A stretch of DNA of 64,000 nt from Paenibacillus phyllosphaerae (lineage in GTDB: Bacteria; Bacillota; Bacilli; Paenibacillales; Paenibacillaceae), in NCBI RefSeq assembly GCF_014192105.1, contig NZ_JACHXK010000004.1:186001-250000 (forward strand), read 5' to 3'. Made by a program: the position numbers and the translations under genes. Positions within the stretch are counted from its first letter, which is position 1; each line of letters begins with the position of its first letter. The notes below the pieces were generated by a model. It was not told the origin of the DNA. It made no database searches and saw only the letters and a program-made list of their open reading frames with translations. Shown here one piece after another: positions 17,085 to 26,045 of the stretch.

Positions 17085-18671
17085 TTATTTGACACGATAC
17101 TCGCGCGGCGAGCGGCCGTTATATTTCTTGAACACTTTGGAGAAATAGGTGCGGTCGGAGTAGCCGAATTTGGCCGCGACCAGCTCGAGCGGTTCATCGG
17201 TCGTTTCGAGCATTTTGGCCGCGATGCGAATTTTGTACCGATGGACGTAATCGGTGAAGTTCTCCCCGGTCAGCCGTTTGAAATAGCGGGAGAAATAACT
17301 CGGATTCATATATAGAAATTCGGCTACGTCGATTGAACTGATATTCTCCGCCAGATGGCGATAGATATAGTTATCGATCTGCGTCAATTTCGGTTCCGTA
17401 TGTTCCGGTTCCTTCGCTAGCCGGATTTGCTGTTCGTATTGTTGGAGCTTCCAAGCCATCATGCCGATCAGATCCGCAAGCGACAAGGCGTGCACGAAGC
17501 AGCCATAGAACGCCTCATCATTCTCCTGCGCCGACAATTTCAGTCCAATTAGCCGAAGCTGTCTGGCGCAGAGAGGAATGAGCTCAGCCGGATCGATGTT
17601 ATAAGACGATGCCGTATCGGCGACCGCACGAAGACTGCTTTCCCACTTTTCTCTGTCGCCATCACTAGCGGCCTGCTGCAGCGATTGCAGAGAGGAATCG
17701 AGCAATCTCCCGACCGGTATTATCATGGAAGAAGCTTCACTAGCATGGCGATAGATACCATCTTCCGGCAATGGAGCATAAAAGGTCTTGTATTTGCCCG
17801 AATTCATCTGTAGGCAAGCGGATGCGATCGTTTGAGGCGCCAGCTTATTCGCACTGAACTTGAAGTTAACCTCCACCTTCAAGTACTGCTGGCATTCGTG
17901 ACGCACCGCCTTCGCATAACTGTACAAATATTGCTGTTCGTTGAACGTTAGACTAGGTCGATAATTGAGCAGCGCAACGAGGGATTCACCTGCTCGGAAG
18001 ACCGTAATGCCTTCGTGCTTTTGGGCTACGTCATGCGCGATATTGTAGATCCCGAACCGAATCAAGTCCCGGTCCGCGCTGCCATATTGCCGGAAGAAGG
18101 AGGTATAGGTCACATCGCCAAAGGCCAGCATGAACGCCGGATACGGCCACTCGATCCCGAGCCGCCGGGCATATCCGACCGTCGCTTCCCAGTCCGCCCC
18201 CTTGGCGAGCTGCTGATAGAGCGTATCTTTGAGCACGTCCAGATTGCGATTCACGTCTTCGCGATAGGATAACTGTTCCTGCGTCCCTGCCTTTTCCAAC
18301 AACTTAGCCTTCGATTTGTCCAGACTGGCGATCAGCTGCTCGTCGGTCAGTTCATCCTTGATCAAGTAATCGTCCGCTTCGAGCAGCAAGGCGCGCTTGG
18401 CATAGTGGAATTCGGCATGACAGGTTAGAAAAATAACCCGTACGTCCGGCTGTAAGCGGATAAACTCGTCAGCCAGCGTAATGCCGTCGACCTGCGGCAG
18501 TCCAATATCCGTCACGACGATGTCTGGACGAAGCTCCTGGAACATCGCTCTAGCCTTAATGCTGGAATACGTCTGACCGACCACCTCGTAACCGAGCGCT
18601 TCCCAATCGATTAGCTGCCGCAAATATTTCAGCATCGGCACATCGTCATCAATCAGCATGACTTTCACCAT
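17085..18671 (-). CDS. YesN-like response regulator with AraC DNA-binding domain
   Basis: A 528-residue response regulator: receiver domain (residues 1-120; acidic pocket Asp8-Asp10, phospho-acceptor Asp55 in VVTDIGLP), a middle region of about 280 residues and a C-terminal AraC pair of helix-turn-helices (about 425-525). I placed the start at the second ATG of GGAGAATGATAATG because it sits seven bases after AAAGGAG; the first ATG is too close. It follows the sensor kinase by 12 bp. AraC-type response regulators bind tandem direct repeats, which fits the repeats before GH88, the binding protein and the permeases. Confidence 0.95.
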   Translation of the reverse strand: MVKVMLIDDDVPMLKYLRQLIDWEALGYEVVGQTYSSIKARAMFQELRPDIVVTDIGLPQVDGITLADEFIRLQPDVRVIFLTCHAEFHYAKRALLLEADDYLIKDELTDEQLIASLDKSKAKLLEKAGTQEQLSYREDVNRNLDVLKDTLYQQLAKGADWEATVGYARRLGIEWPYPAFMLAFGDVTYTSFFRQYGSADRDLIRFGIYNIAHDVAQKHEGITVFRAGESLVALLNYRPSLTFNEQQYLYSYAKAVRHECQQYLKVEVNFKFSANKLAPQTIASACLQMNSGKYKTFYAPLPEDGIYRHASEASSMIIPVGRLLDSSLQSLQQAASDGDREKWESSLRAVADTASSYNIDPAELIPLCARQLRLIGLKLSAQENDEAFYGCFVHALSLADLIGMMAWKLQQYEQQIRLAKEPEHTEPKLTQIDNYIYRHLAENISSIDVAEFLYMNPSYFSRYFKRLTGENFTDYVHRYKIRIAAKMLETTDEPLELVAAKFGYSDRTYFSKVFKKYNGRSPREYRVK

Positions 18672-18683
18672 TATCATTCTCCT

Positions 18684-20393
18684 TTATGCTTCCAAGCAGT
18701 GAATAGAAGAGGATGGAATTGCAAGCACGACCGTTGTTCCACCGAGCTCGCCCGCCCGGATATCCATCGTCGCCGCGACGCCGTAAGTCAAGCGCAGACG
18801 CTGCAGCACATTCAGCAGGCCGACCCGCTCGTAGCCGCTTTGGAGTGCTTCATCCCCATGGAGCAGCATTCGCAGCAGCATCAGCTGGTCCGGATGCATG
18901 CCGGAACCGTTATCCGACACTTCGATCTCGATGTGGCTGGCTAGCCTCTGTGCCGATACTTGAATAACGGCCCGCACTTCGTTCTCCGATAACCCATGCA
19001 CGATGGCATTCTCCACGATCGGCTGCAGCAGCAGCATGGGCACCATCATCGATGTTAGATCCTCCGGCACGTTATACTCCAATTCAAGCGGCAGCTCGTT
19101 GCGCATCCGCATAATATCGACGTAATGCTTGAGCAGCACGCATTCGCTCTGCAAGGTGGAAGGCTCATTCACCTTCATGTAAGCACGCAGCAGGCTCATC
19201 AGCGAATCGATCATTTGCCCATGGTGCCGGTCACGTGCAAGGAGCAGGCTGCATTTGATCGAATTGAGCGTGTTGAGCAGAAAATGCGGGCGAATCTGGG
19301 CGAACAGCGCTTGCAGCTCCAGCTGGCGCTTCTGTTCTTGCTCGGATTCGATATCGGCGATCAGCTGATTCAATTGATCGAACATTTGGTTCAGCGAGCC
19401 GCCGAGGTCGTTAATCTCGTCGTTGCCGGTCACCTCATAACGGGCTTTGCGATTGCCGCCGCCGAATTGCTTGGCCACCCCTTGCAGCCGCCGGATCGGA
19501 AGGTGGATTCTACGAGCGAGTACGACGGACAAGAAAAGGAACAGGATGCTGAACGTGACGACGAGCACTGCGCTCAGCTGGAAGGTTCGCGTCACCTCAC
19601 CGGTAATGGATTCATTCGGCACTTCATACACCAGCGTCCAGCCGGCATTGGCGATCTTCGTTTCCGTTCGCAGCACTTCTTGCCCCTCTGGCGACTGCGT
19701 GCCGGCAATTCGCTGCCCCTCGGCATCGAACAAGGCGAACCGGCCCCCGCTGGTATTCAATCCGCCGAACCAGGGGTTGAAATAGCCGCCCCAGATGCCG
19801 ATATTGAGCGTCGCCAACAGTTCACCTGTAGAAGCGTCCTGAATGACGCGAGACATGTAGACGTAGTTGCCAGCCTCGTCGTCCGGACGAATCATGCCGG
19901 GCCATTGAATGACGGTCGGCTGACGCAGATCGATGCTGCCGCTGATCCGTTCCCAATCTTGAGTCATCTCGGTCAGCGTCATGCCGGCCGAGCTATCCAT
20001 GTACGGAACGATAAACCCGGCATCGTTCACGAGGAAGACACGCATATTTTTATCCAATGCCTTGATCGAGACCTGATCGAAAAATTGTTGAATCGCCAGA
20101 TACGTATTGTAATCGTCGAACGATTCGATTTTCGTTTTGCCCCGGAAGGCTTTCAATTGGCTGCGAATTTGCTCATCCTTGACATAATAATGGGAGACGA
20201 AAGTCAAATCGTCGATAAGCTTCGTAATGTCCTTGGCCATCACATCCAGCACGGACTGATGCGTGGTGCGGATCTTCTCCATCAGCGTATTCTTCGTCAT
20301 GGCATACGAAATCACTGATACGGTTAGGACCGGTACGAGGATAAAAATAATGAACGATAGTTGAATCCGCCGATAAAAAGAATGACGCCGCAA
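18684..20393 (-). CDS. YesM-like sensor histidine kinase
   Basis: A 569-residue membrane kinase: membrane segment at about 9-31, extracellular sensor domain, second membrane segment near 275-298, HAMP domain, His-kinase domain with phospho-acceptor His370 in IRPHFLLNTLN and an ATPase domain (VENAIVHGL near 461, DNGSGM further on). I set the start at a TTG with GGAGGGAG four bases before it, giving the usual short basic N-terminus; upstream ATGs at 20504 and 20474 lack ribosome sites. It is the partner of the adjacent YesN-like regulator and probably senses extracellular oligosaccharide or the binding protein. Confidence 0.93.
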   Translation of the reverse strand: MRRHSFYRRIQLSFIIFILVPVLTVSVISYAMTKNTLMEKIRTTHQSVLDVMAKDITKLIDDLTFVSHYYVKDEQIRSQLKAFRGKTKIESFDDYNTYLAIQQFFDQVSIKALDKNMRVFLVNDAGFIVPYMDSSAGMTLTEMTQDWERISGSIDLRQPTVIQWPGMIRPDDEAGNYVYMSRVIQDASTGELLATLNIGIWGGYFNPWFGGLNTSGGRFALFDAEGQRIAGTQSPEGQEVLRTETKIANAGWTLVYEVPNESITGEVTRTFQLSAVLVVTFSILFLFLSVVLARRIHLPIRRLQGVAKQFGGGNRKARYEVTGNDEINDLGGSLNQMFDQLNQLIADIESEQEQKRQLELQALFAQIRPHFLLNTLNSIKCSLLLARDRHHGQMIDSLMSLLRAYMKVNEPSTLQSECVLLKHYVDIMRMRNELPLELEYNVPEDLTSMMVPMLLLQPIVENAIVHGLSENEVRAVIQVSAQRLASHIEIEVSDNGSGMHPDQLMLLRMLLHGDEALQSGYERVGLLNVLQRLRLTYGVAATMDIRAGELGGTTVVLAIPSSSIHCLEA

Positions 20394-20499
20394 TAGACTC
20401 CCTCCGCACTCATGAGTAAACTCGTAGATGTTTGGCTTGCCTCTCCATTCTAGCTGATGCCAAGGACGCTTCATAGATGGGTTAGTAAAAGGCAAGTAC

Positions 20500-20534
20500 G
20501 GCAAAAGACACTCTCTTTGCGAGTGCCCTTTGCC
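20500..20534 (-). terminator. Hairpin without T run after the binding-protein gene
   Basis: A continuous 14-bp stem (GGCAAAGGGCACTC with GAGTGTCTTTTGCC, some G-T pairs) around seven bases. No T run follows, so it is more likely a 3'-end stabiliser or partial terminator that raises binding-protein output over the kinase gene. Confidence 0.6.
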
Positions 20535-20570
20535 TGATTGTCGTTATGGTGGTCTTACCGGAGAATGCTA

Positions 20571-21959
20571 TTACTTCGCCGTATTCTTCGCAATGATTTT
20601 GTTCGCTTCGTCAACCATCCACTTCTGAACTTCCTCGGCCGATTGGTTGTCGAGGATGAATTTGCTGAAACCGTCGATGAGCACTTTCTCCAGATCCGCG
20701 CCATACGCAATGTCGTTCTTCGACGGCGGAAGCGCGTTGATGCCGGCGTCGAACAGCGTGTACATGAGGGAATCGACATCATACAGATCCTTGTTCTGGC
20801 CGATCAGGCGTTCGACGAGCGGCTTCGCATCGCCTTTCTTCCAGCCCGGCAGCTCGGTTCTTGCATCGCTGAGATCCATCGACAAGTAGCGGGCGAACTG
20901 ATACGCTTCTTCCTTATGCTTCGAGCTCGATCCGACGGACAAGAAGTTGCCGCCCATGAAGATATCTTTGCTGTCGCCCGCTTTCTCCACCGGTACCGGA
21001 GCAAATGCGGTTTTGAACGTATGCGGGAATTTCTCAACGTCGCCAACCTCATTGATCATCCAGGAGCCCGCCAGCAGCATAGCGGCTTGCTCGTTGAAGA
21101 ATTCCGCGCGATACGCAAGCTTCGCGCCGATGACGTCGGCATACGGCTTCGCGGATTTGTCCTCTACTTCCATGGCTCTGCGGAGATTGAAGAAGTTGGT
21201 GAACGATGGATCCGAGAAGTTCGTCGTTCCTTCTTCCGTCAAGAACGGATGCAGCATATGCACCTGAGCGGCCGGGTTCATGTAGATCGACCAGCTATGG
21301 AAGTACGTGCCGTAACGTTTGGTCGTCCCTTCGCCTTTGTTCAGCTTCTTCGCGTATTCGCGGAAATCATCCCAGGTCCAGTCCGCATTCGGTACCGGGA
21401 GTCCGACCTCGTCCAGCGCATCCTTGTTCAGCAGGATGAAGTTCGTCGTGATGTTGTTCTGAATCCCATAGTTCTTGCCGCCAAACTTCGCATTCGTGTA
21501 ATATTCATCGGCCGGATTGATGCCCTCTTGGGCAAAAAAGTCGTCCAACGGGGCAAGCACGCCTTGCGCAGCCCGCTTGTTCAGCTCGCTCAAGTTCGGC
21601 AGCACGGCGACGTCGATCGACTCGCCCGACGCGGCCAGCACGTCAAGCTTCTTGAGCGATTCGAGCGAATTGCCCGGCACAAGCGACACGGACTCGACTT
21701 TCACGTTCGGATACTTCGCCTCGAAGCCGGCAATATATTTTTTCGTCGACTCCGCTTGCAATTCATTGTCCCAATTGTAGTACTTGATCGTGACTTGCTC
21801 GGCTTTCGTCTCTTCTTTCGTCGTTGCCGCGCCGTTGGTCGCATTCCCCTGTGTAGCCGGCTCCTCCGAATTGCTATTGCTGCCCGTGTTGGAGCCGCAA
21901 CCGCTTAATACGCTGACGAGCATAGCCGTCACAAGCATCGATGCCTTGAACTTCTTCAT
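20571..21959 (-). CDS. Extracellular solute-binding lipoprotein of the uronate locus
   Basis: A 462-residue family-1 solute-binding protein. The signal peptide ends in a lipobox (LSGC), followed by a Ser/Asn/Thr-rich linker; the remainder has the usual binding-protein blocks such as AAMLLAGSWMINEV near 295-308. It captures oligosaccharide for the two upstream permeases. TTGAGGGGG precedes the ATG. Unusually for this order, it follows the permeases and has its own operator-promoter; a strong hairpin follows it. The ligand is presumably an unsaturated uronate oligosaccharide, inferred from the GH88 and lyase genes. Confidence 0.94.
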   Translation of the reverse strand: MKKFKASMLVTAMLVSVLSGCGSNTGSNSNSEEPATQGNATNGAATTKEETKAEQVTIKYYNWDNELQAESTKKYIAGFEAKYPNVKVESVSLVPGNSLESLKKLDVLAASGESIDVAVLPNLSELNKRAAQGVLAPLDDFFAQEGINPADEYYTNAKFGGKNYGIQNNITTNFILLNKDALDEVGLPVPNADWTWDDFREYAKKLNKGEGTTKRYGTYFHSWSIYMNPAAQVHMLHPFLTEEGTTNFSDPSFTNFFNLRRAMEVEDKSAKPYADVIGAKLAYRAEFFNEQAAMLLAGSWMINEVGDVEKFPHTFKTAFAPVPVEKAGDSKDIFMGGNFLSVGSSSKHKEEAYQFARYLSMDLSDARTELPGWKKGDAKPLVERLIGQNKDLYDVDSLMYTLFDAGINALPPSKNDIAYGADLEKVLIDGFSKFILDNQSAEEVQKWMVDEANKIIAKNTAK

Positions 21960-22003
21960 TCTTATATCCCCCTCAAGTTCAGTTCGAATCGCTTACATTT
22001 CGA

Positions 22004-22068
22004 ATTATAGCGCCACTTTTATGCTTGGATCGTGCAGGAATTTGACTCTTTTCGTGAACTATTTTTAC
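22004..22068 (-). promoter_or_regulatory. Operator-promoter of the solute-binding-protein gene
   Basis: In gene direction: half-site GTAAAAATAGTTC (22068-22056), 9 bp, half-site GTCAAATTCCTGC (22046-22034), 24 bp, then a perfect -10 TATAAT (22009-22004). The distance to the -10 is identical to that in the GH88 and permease promoters. Confidence 0.75.
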
Positions 22069-22080
22069 TTGAGCTTAACA

Positions 22081-22920
22081 TTAACCTTTCACGCCGCCAA
22101 GCGATATTCCCTTGATGACCTGCTTCTGCAGCACGATGAACAGAATGACCAGCGGGATAATCGCGGACAAGGACGCCATCATGAGCACCGCGTAATTATC
22201 GGCATAATCGTCCTTGAACAGCTGGATGCCCAGCGTGATCGGATACAGGTCTTTGTCGAGCAGGAACACGAGCGGATGCTGATAGTCGTTCCAGGTCCAG
22301 ATGAACTTGATGATGCCGACGGTTGCTAAGATTGGCTTGCAGAGCGGCAAAATGATCTGCCAATAGATACGCAGATAGCCCGCGCCGTCGATTTTTGCCG
22401 CCTCGAGAAAGTCGGTATGAATGCCCAGCATGAACTGGCGCATCAGGAAGGTGAAGTAGATCGAGAACATCATCGTTACGATCAGCGCTTCATGCGTGTT
22501 GTACAAGCCGAGCCAGCGGATGAACATGAACCGCGGAATGAGCGTCGCCTGTTCCGGAATGATCATGAAGGTGAGCAGTACGCCGAACATCAAGTCGCGG
22601 CCCCGGAAATTCAGCTTGGTGAACGAGAATGCCGCCATCGACGAGAACACTACGGTGGCCAGCGTCACGATGACCGCAATCTTGATGGAGTTCCAATAGA
22701 ACGTGTAAAAAGGAATATCCGCCATCCACACGGCTTTGAAGTTGCCTACCGCATTCCACGCTTTCGGAATCCACTGGATGGGGAATACCATGACATCCTT
22801 CTCATATTTGAAGGCGGCCGAAGCCATCCAGAAGAGCGGGATGAGGAAGAATAGCGAGATTGCGCCCATCAGCACCGTCACGACGAGCTTCCCCGGATCG
22901 ATTTTGCCATAACGAGTCAT
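22081..22920 (-). CDS. Carbohydrate ABC transporter permease, UgpE/MalG type
   Basis: A 279-residue permease with six membrane segments and the EAA loop (FLEAAKIDGAG near residue 185). The start is the ATG preceded by AGGAGGGAG; the reading frame continues further upstream but overlaps the previous gene without a ribosome site. It follows its partner permease by 13 bp. It forms the importer with that protein and the downstream binding lipoprotein; the ATPase must be encoded elsewhere. Confidence 0.94.
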   Translation of the reverse strand: MTRYGKIDPGKLVVTVLMGAISLFFLIPLFWMASAAFKYEKDVMVFPIQWIPKAWNAVGNFKAVWMADIPFYTFYWNSIKIAVIVTLATVVFSSMAAFSFTKLNFRGRDLMFGVLLTFMIIPEQATLIPRFMFIRWLGLYNTHEALIVTMMFSIYFTFLMRQFMLGIHTDFLEAAKIDGAGYLRIYWQIILPLCKPILATVGIIKFIWTWNDYQHPLVFLLDKDLYPITLGIQLFKDDYADNYAVLMMASLSAIIPLVILFIVLQKQVIKGISLGGVKG

Positions 22921-22933
22921 AGTCTTCTCCCTC

Positions 22934-23875
22934 CTAGTAGGTGACCTTGTTTTTCTGGATTTGCCAACTAATGAAGGTAACGACCCCGACGATCGCGAAC
23001 AGCAGCCACGAGATAGCGGACGCATAGCCCATGCGGAAGTTGACAAAGCCCTCTTCATAGATGCGGTACACGATGACCGTCGATGCATTATTCGGTCCGC
23101 CGCTCGTTAAGAAGGCGATCAGGTCGAATACTTTGAACGAGCCCATCAATAGCGTAATGAACAGGAATGAATTCGTCGGTCCGAGCAACGGCAAAGTGAT
23201 CATCCGAAACTTCTGAAGCGCCGTAGCTCCGTCAATCGAAGCCGCTTCATAATAGTCGTCCGGGATACTGGTCAGTCCCGCCATGTAGATGACGATCTGA
23301 TAGCCGATGCCCGCCCAGATCGCGATAATCGCAATGGACAGCAAGGCGAAGTCCGGATCAGCCAGCCACTTCGGCGGATCGCTTACGCCGATGGAAGTCA
23401 GGAACTGATTAATCGGCCCGAGCGACGGGTGATATAGAGCGCTCCAGACCGCGCCGATCGCGATAATCGACGAGATATACGGCACGAAGAACGCGACCTT
23501 GAAGTAATCCTGGCCATACACCTTCGTATGGATCAGCACCGCCAGAATGAGCGACAACGCCATGCCGACCGGTACGGTAAGCAATGTGTAGACGAAGTTA
23601 TTTTTCAGCGCGTGGATAACCTTCTCGTCATGGAACATCTCGACGTAATTGTCGAGCCCGACAAACTTGATCGACTGCAATCCCCCAACCAAATTCCAAT
23701 CGCTTAAGCTCAAGTACAGGGAGAACACCACCGGGAATACATACAGCACCACAATCCCGATCAACTCCGGGGCCAAAAACAGCCAGCCGACCAACGCCTC
23801 CTTGCGCGCATTCGCATGCTTCACTTTCTTCCCGGCCGTCATCGCCGCCGGCTGCAGCACGTGATCTGCTTTCAT
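22934..23875 (-). CDS. Carbohydrate ABC transporter permease, UgpA/MalF type
   Basis: A 313-residue permease: a basic cytoplasmic N-terminus of about 27 residues, then six membrane segments and an EAA loop (YEAASIDGATA near 220). I start at the ATG preceded by GAGAGAGGTGG; a GTG nine bases upstream overlaps that ribosome site. It is the first gene of the uronate locus and lies directly behind the shared operator-promoter. Confidence 0.94.
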   Translation of the reverse strand: MKADHVLQPAAMTAGKKVKHANARKEALVGWLFLAPELIGIVVLYVFPVVFSLYLSLSDWNLVGGLQSIKFVGLDNYVEMFHDEKVIHALKNNFVYTLLTVPVGMALSLILAVLIHTKVYGQDYFKVAFFVPYISSIIAIGAVWSALYHPSLGPINQFLTSIGVSDPPKWLADPDFALLSIAIIAIWAGIGYQIVIYMAGLTSIPDDYYEAASIDGATALQKFRMITLPLLGPTNSFLFITLLMGSFKVFDLIAFLTSGGPNNASTVIVYRIYEEGFVNFRMGYASAISWLLFAIVGVVTFISWQIQKNKVTY

Positions 23876-23906
23876 CTGATCCACCTCTCTCTAATCTAGT
23901 AGCTTC

Positions 23907-23970
23907 ACTATACCTGCTCGAGGCTTCACGAACGGTTTACAATTCTGACTGATACGTGCATTATTTTGAC
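23907..23970 (-). promoter_or_regulatory. Operator-promoter of the permease genes
   Basis: In gene direction: half-site GTCAAAATAATGC (23970-23958), 8 bp, half-site GTCAGAATTGTAA (23949-23937), 24 bp, then -10 TATAGT (23912-23907). No consensus -35. Confidence 0.75.
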
Positions 23971-23983
23971 TTTCGGGAAAATG

Positions 23984-24007
23984 AAAAAAGACCGCGGTTG
24001 GCGGTCT
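23984..24007 (-). terminator. Terminator after the unknown surface-protein gene
   Basis: AGACCGC pairs with GCGGTCT, followed on the minus strand by TTTTTTC. Confidence 0.8.
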
Positions 24008-24043
24008 GGTAACAAAACGAATTGAGCTATGCGAATCGGAAAA

Positions 24044-25066
24044 TCAGCTTTCATATTCCTTTCCGTTCCACGTCCATATATGCTGGCCATTGACAACAAG
24101 GTCTTTCCAAGAATGCTCTTGACTTTTCACTACTCCAAATGCAGTTGGATTGTCTCCATCCATTAAAGCAACACACGTTATACTAATCGGTTCGCCTAAC
24201 TTACCCGATGCATAGGGATAAACTTGGATATAACTATCGCATCGAGCTCCTAGAAAGTATTGATTATGCAAAGCTGCTATTATTTCAGGCTGACTATCTC
24301 CATTTAAATCTTCTTCTGCAACAGAATAATCTAATGTGGCGTCAGCGCCTTCTACTTCTCTTAAGTTGTCTATGTAATATCCCTCGATCATTTTTCCTGT
24401 GGCATCGTTTGTTCCCTTCTTGAACTCGACCCAGTGAATTTTGCTTTGATCGATGTCTTCGATTGTTTTTTCCCCATTATTGATTGAAATAATTTCAACA
24501 AAATCTGCAGAATCGATCTCATCGGATTGATAATATTTGAACGAGTAACTGCTTATCTTCATTTCGATTTCACCTTCTGTCCCGGGTTTCCCAAACAGCG
24601 CTTTATCCCATTCGTATTCAACGTTTAAAATGAACTTTCTGTCTAGGTGACCGGTCTGGAACAAGTCTGAAATATAGTTCCCAGGGAAGCTGGGATCGCG
24701 TTCATAGTTGACCAGTATTTGATCCCCATAACCTTCATCATCACTAGGATAATAGTGATATTTCCCTTTCACCCGTAAAGTTCCTTCGAGGTCAACCTGT
24801 AAACTAAAGACTTCATTCGATTCGGGGATGTATTCGATGTGAAATGAAGTTACTGTGCCATCGCCTATTTTATCTCCGATTTTTATAGTCTCCTCGGCGT
24901 TGGGTTGGCCCAGCTCAGGAGTTGTAGGTCCATCAATCGTCTCTTCTGTCTCGACATCACTCACGCCGTTTACATCTTGTTTGACAGATTTATTCAATTC
25001 CGGGCCAAATAAATACACTACAATCAGGATTACTATCAGAGCGATAGCCGCTAAATATTTCTTCAT
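24044..25066 (-). CDS. Hypothetical membrane-anchored extracellular protein
   Basis: A 340-residue protein of unknown function. One N-terminal hydrophobic segment (residues 4-22) without a lipobox makes it an anchored or secreted protein. The remainder is acidic and beta-rich. Near residue 258 the sequence DLNGDSQPEI resembles calcium-binding Asp loops of repeat proteins (FG-GAP or dockerin style), but I see only one. The gene is clearly more AT-rich than its neighbours, which suggests later acquisition. It stands alone with its own terminator; GGGGGA precedes the ATG. Confidence 0.75.
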   Translation of the reverse strand: MKKYLAAIALIVILIVVYLFGPELNKSVKQDVNGVSDVETEETIDGPTTPELGQPNAEETIKIGDKIGDGTVTSFHIEYIPESNEVFSLQVDLEGTLRVKGKYHYYPSDDEGYGDQILVNYERDPSFPGNYISDLFQTGHLDRKFILNVEYEWDKALFGKPGTEGEIEMKISSYSFKYYQSDEIDSADFVEIISINNGEKTIEDIDQSKIHWVEFKKGTNDATGKMIEGYYIDNLREVEGADATLDYSVAEEDLNGDSQPEIIAALHNQYFLGARCDSYIQVYPYASGKLGEPISITCVALMDGDNPTAFGVVKSQEHSWKDLVVNGQHIWTWNGKEYES

Positions 25067-25111
25067 AAATCCCCCGTCTGATCACGATGATCTACACTAA
25101 TTCTTGCAACC

Positions 25112-25152
25112 AAAAAAACTCACTCTTGCACCAACATGCAAAGAGTGAGTTT
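25112..25152 (-). terminator. Terminator after the YebC-like gene
   Basis: AAACTCACTCTT pairs with AAGAGTGAGTTT, followed on the minus strand by TTTTT. Confidence 0.88.
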
Positions 25153-25181
25153 CCGTTACTTCATAAAATCTATGTACTTGC

Positions 25182-25904
25182 TTATTCGTCCCCAAAATCA
25201 ACGTTATGGTAAACTTGCTGCACGTCTTCCAGGTCTTCGAGGGCGTCGATCATTTTCTCGAATTTGACCAGGCCGTCAGCTGGGAGCTCCACATCGTTCT
25301 GTGCCAGCATCGTCAGTTCGGCAACGGTGAAATCGGTAATGCCGATACCTTTGAACGCTTCCTGTACGGCATGGAATTGATCCGGCTCTGCGTAGACGAG
25401 GATCGTGTCGCCTTCTTCTACGATATCGCGCACGTCAACATCGGATTCGAGCATCAGCTCCATCACTTCGTCGAGTGACTTGCCCTCGATGCCGATCAGC
25501 GCCGTGTGGTCGAACATGTAGGCCACGGAACCGCTGACGCCCATGTTGCCGCCATTCTTCGTGAAACAAGCGCGAACGGCAGACGCGGTACGGTTAACAT
25601 TGTTCGTCAGAGCATCGACGATAACCATCGATCCGTTTGGACCGAAGCCTTCATAACGAAGCTCCTCATAGATTTCATCGGAGCTGCCTTTGGCCTTCTC
25701 GATTGCACGGTCGATAATCGCTTTCGGAACGTTATACGTCTTCGCGCGTTCCAGTACGACTTTCAGCGCACGGTTCGATTCCGGATCCGGCTCGCCCTTC
25801 TTAGCGGCTACATAAATTTCGAGGCCGAATTTGGCATAAACCCGGCTTGTATTGGCGTCTTTCGAAGCTTTCTTTTCTTTAATATTATTCCACTTGCGAC
25901 CCAT
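25182..25904 (-). CDS. YebC/PmpR-family protein (YeeI type)
   Basis: A 240-residue cytoplasmic protein. The N-terminus ([16 protein letters not shown]) and the block [17 protein letters not shown] near 48-64 place it in the YebC/PmpR family, closest in style to Bacillus YeeI. Family members have been described as DNA-binding regulators and more recently as aids for translating difficult sequences. The ATG at 25904 follows AGTAGG; the reading frame extends 21 codons upstream without family similarity. It is monocistronic. Confidence 0.94.
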   Translation of the reverse strand: MGRKWNNIKEKKASKDANTSRVYAKFGLEIYVAAKKGEPDPESNRALKVVLERAKTYNVPKAIIDRAIEKAKGSSDEIYEELRYEGFGPNGSMVIVDALTNNVNRTASAVRACFTKNGGNMGVSGSVAYMFDHTALIGIEGKSLDEVMELMLESDVDVRDIVEEGDTILVYAEPDQFHAVQEAFKGIGITDFTVAELTMLAQNDVELPADGLVKFEKMIDALEDLEDVQQVYHNVDFGDE

Positions 25905-26007
25905 GATGTACCTACTTTCTTTTTTAACTTTACCATCATTATAACCGATTTGATGGGCAAAGGACATGTCCTGTCACACTTTGTCTACAATCGAACATGC
26001 CCTACGC

Positions 26008-26031
26008 CAAAGAGCTCGCATCCGCGAGCTC
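26008..26031 (-). terminator. Terminator after the small lipoprotein gene
   Basis: GAGCTCGC pairs with GCGAGCTC around four bases; minus strand continues with TTTGG. Confidence 0.65.
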
Positions 26032-26045
26032 CTTTCCCAACTGCC

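Noticed and set aside
20538-21908. A 456-residue plus-strand reading frame opposite the solute-binding protein gene
   Set aside because: It is fully antisense to a clear lipoprotein gene, has biased composition (many Arg, Val, His) and no ribosome site or family motif; it is a by-product of codon bias.
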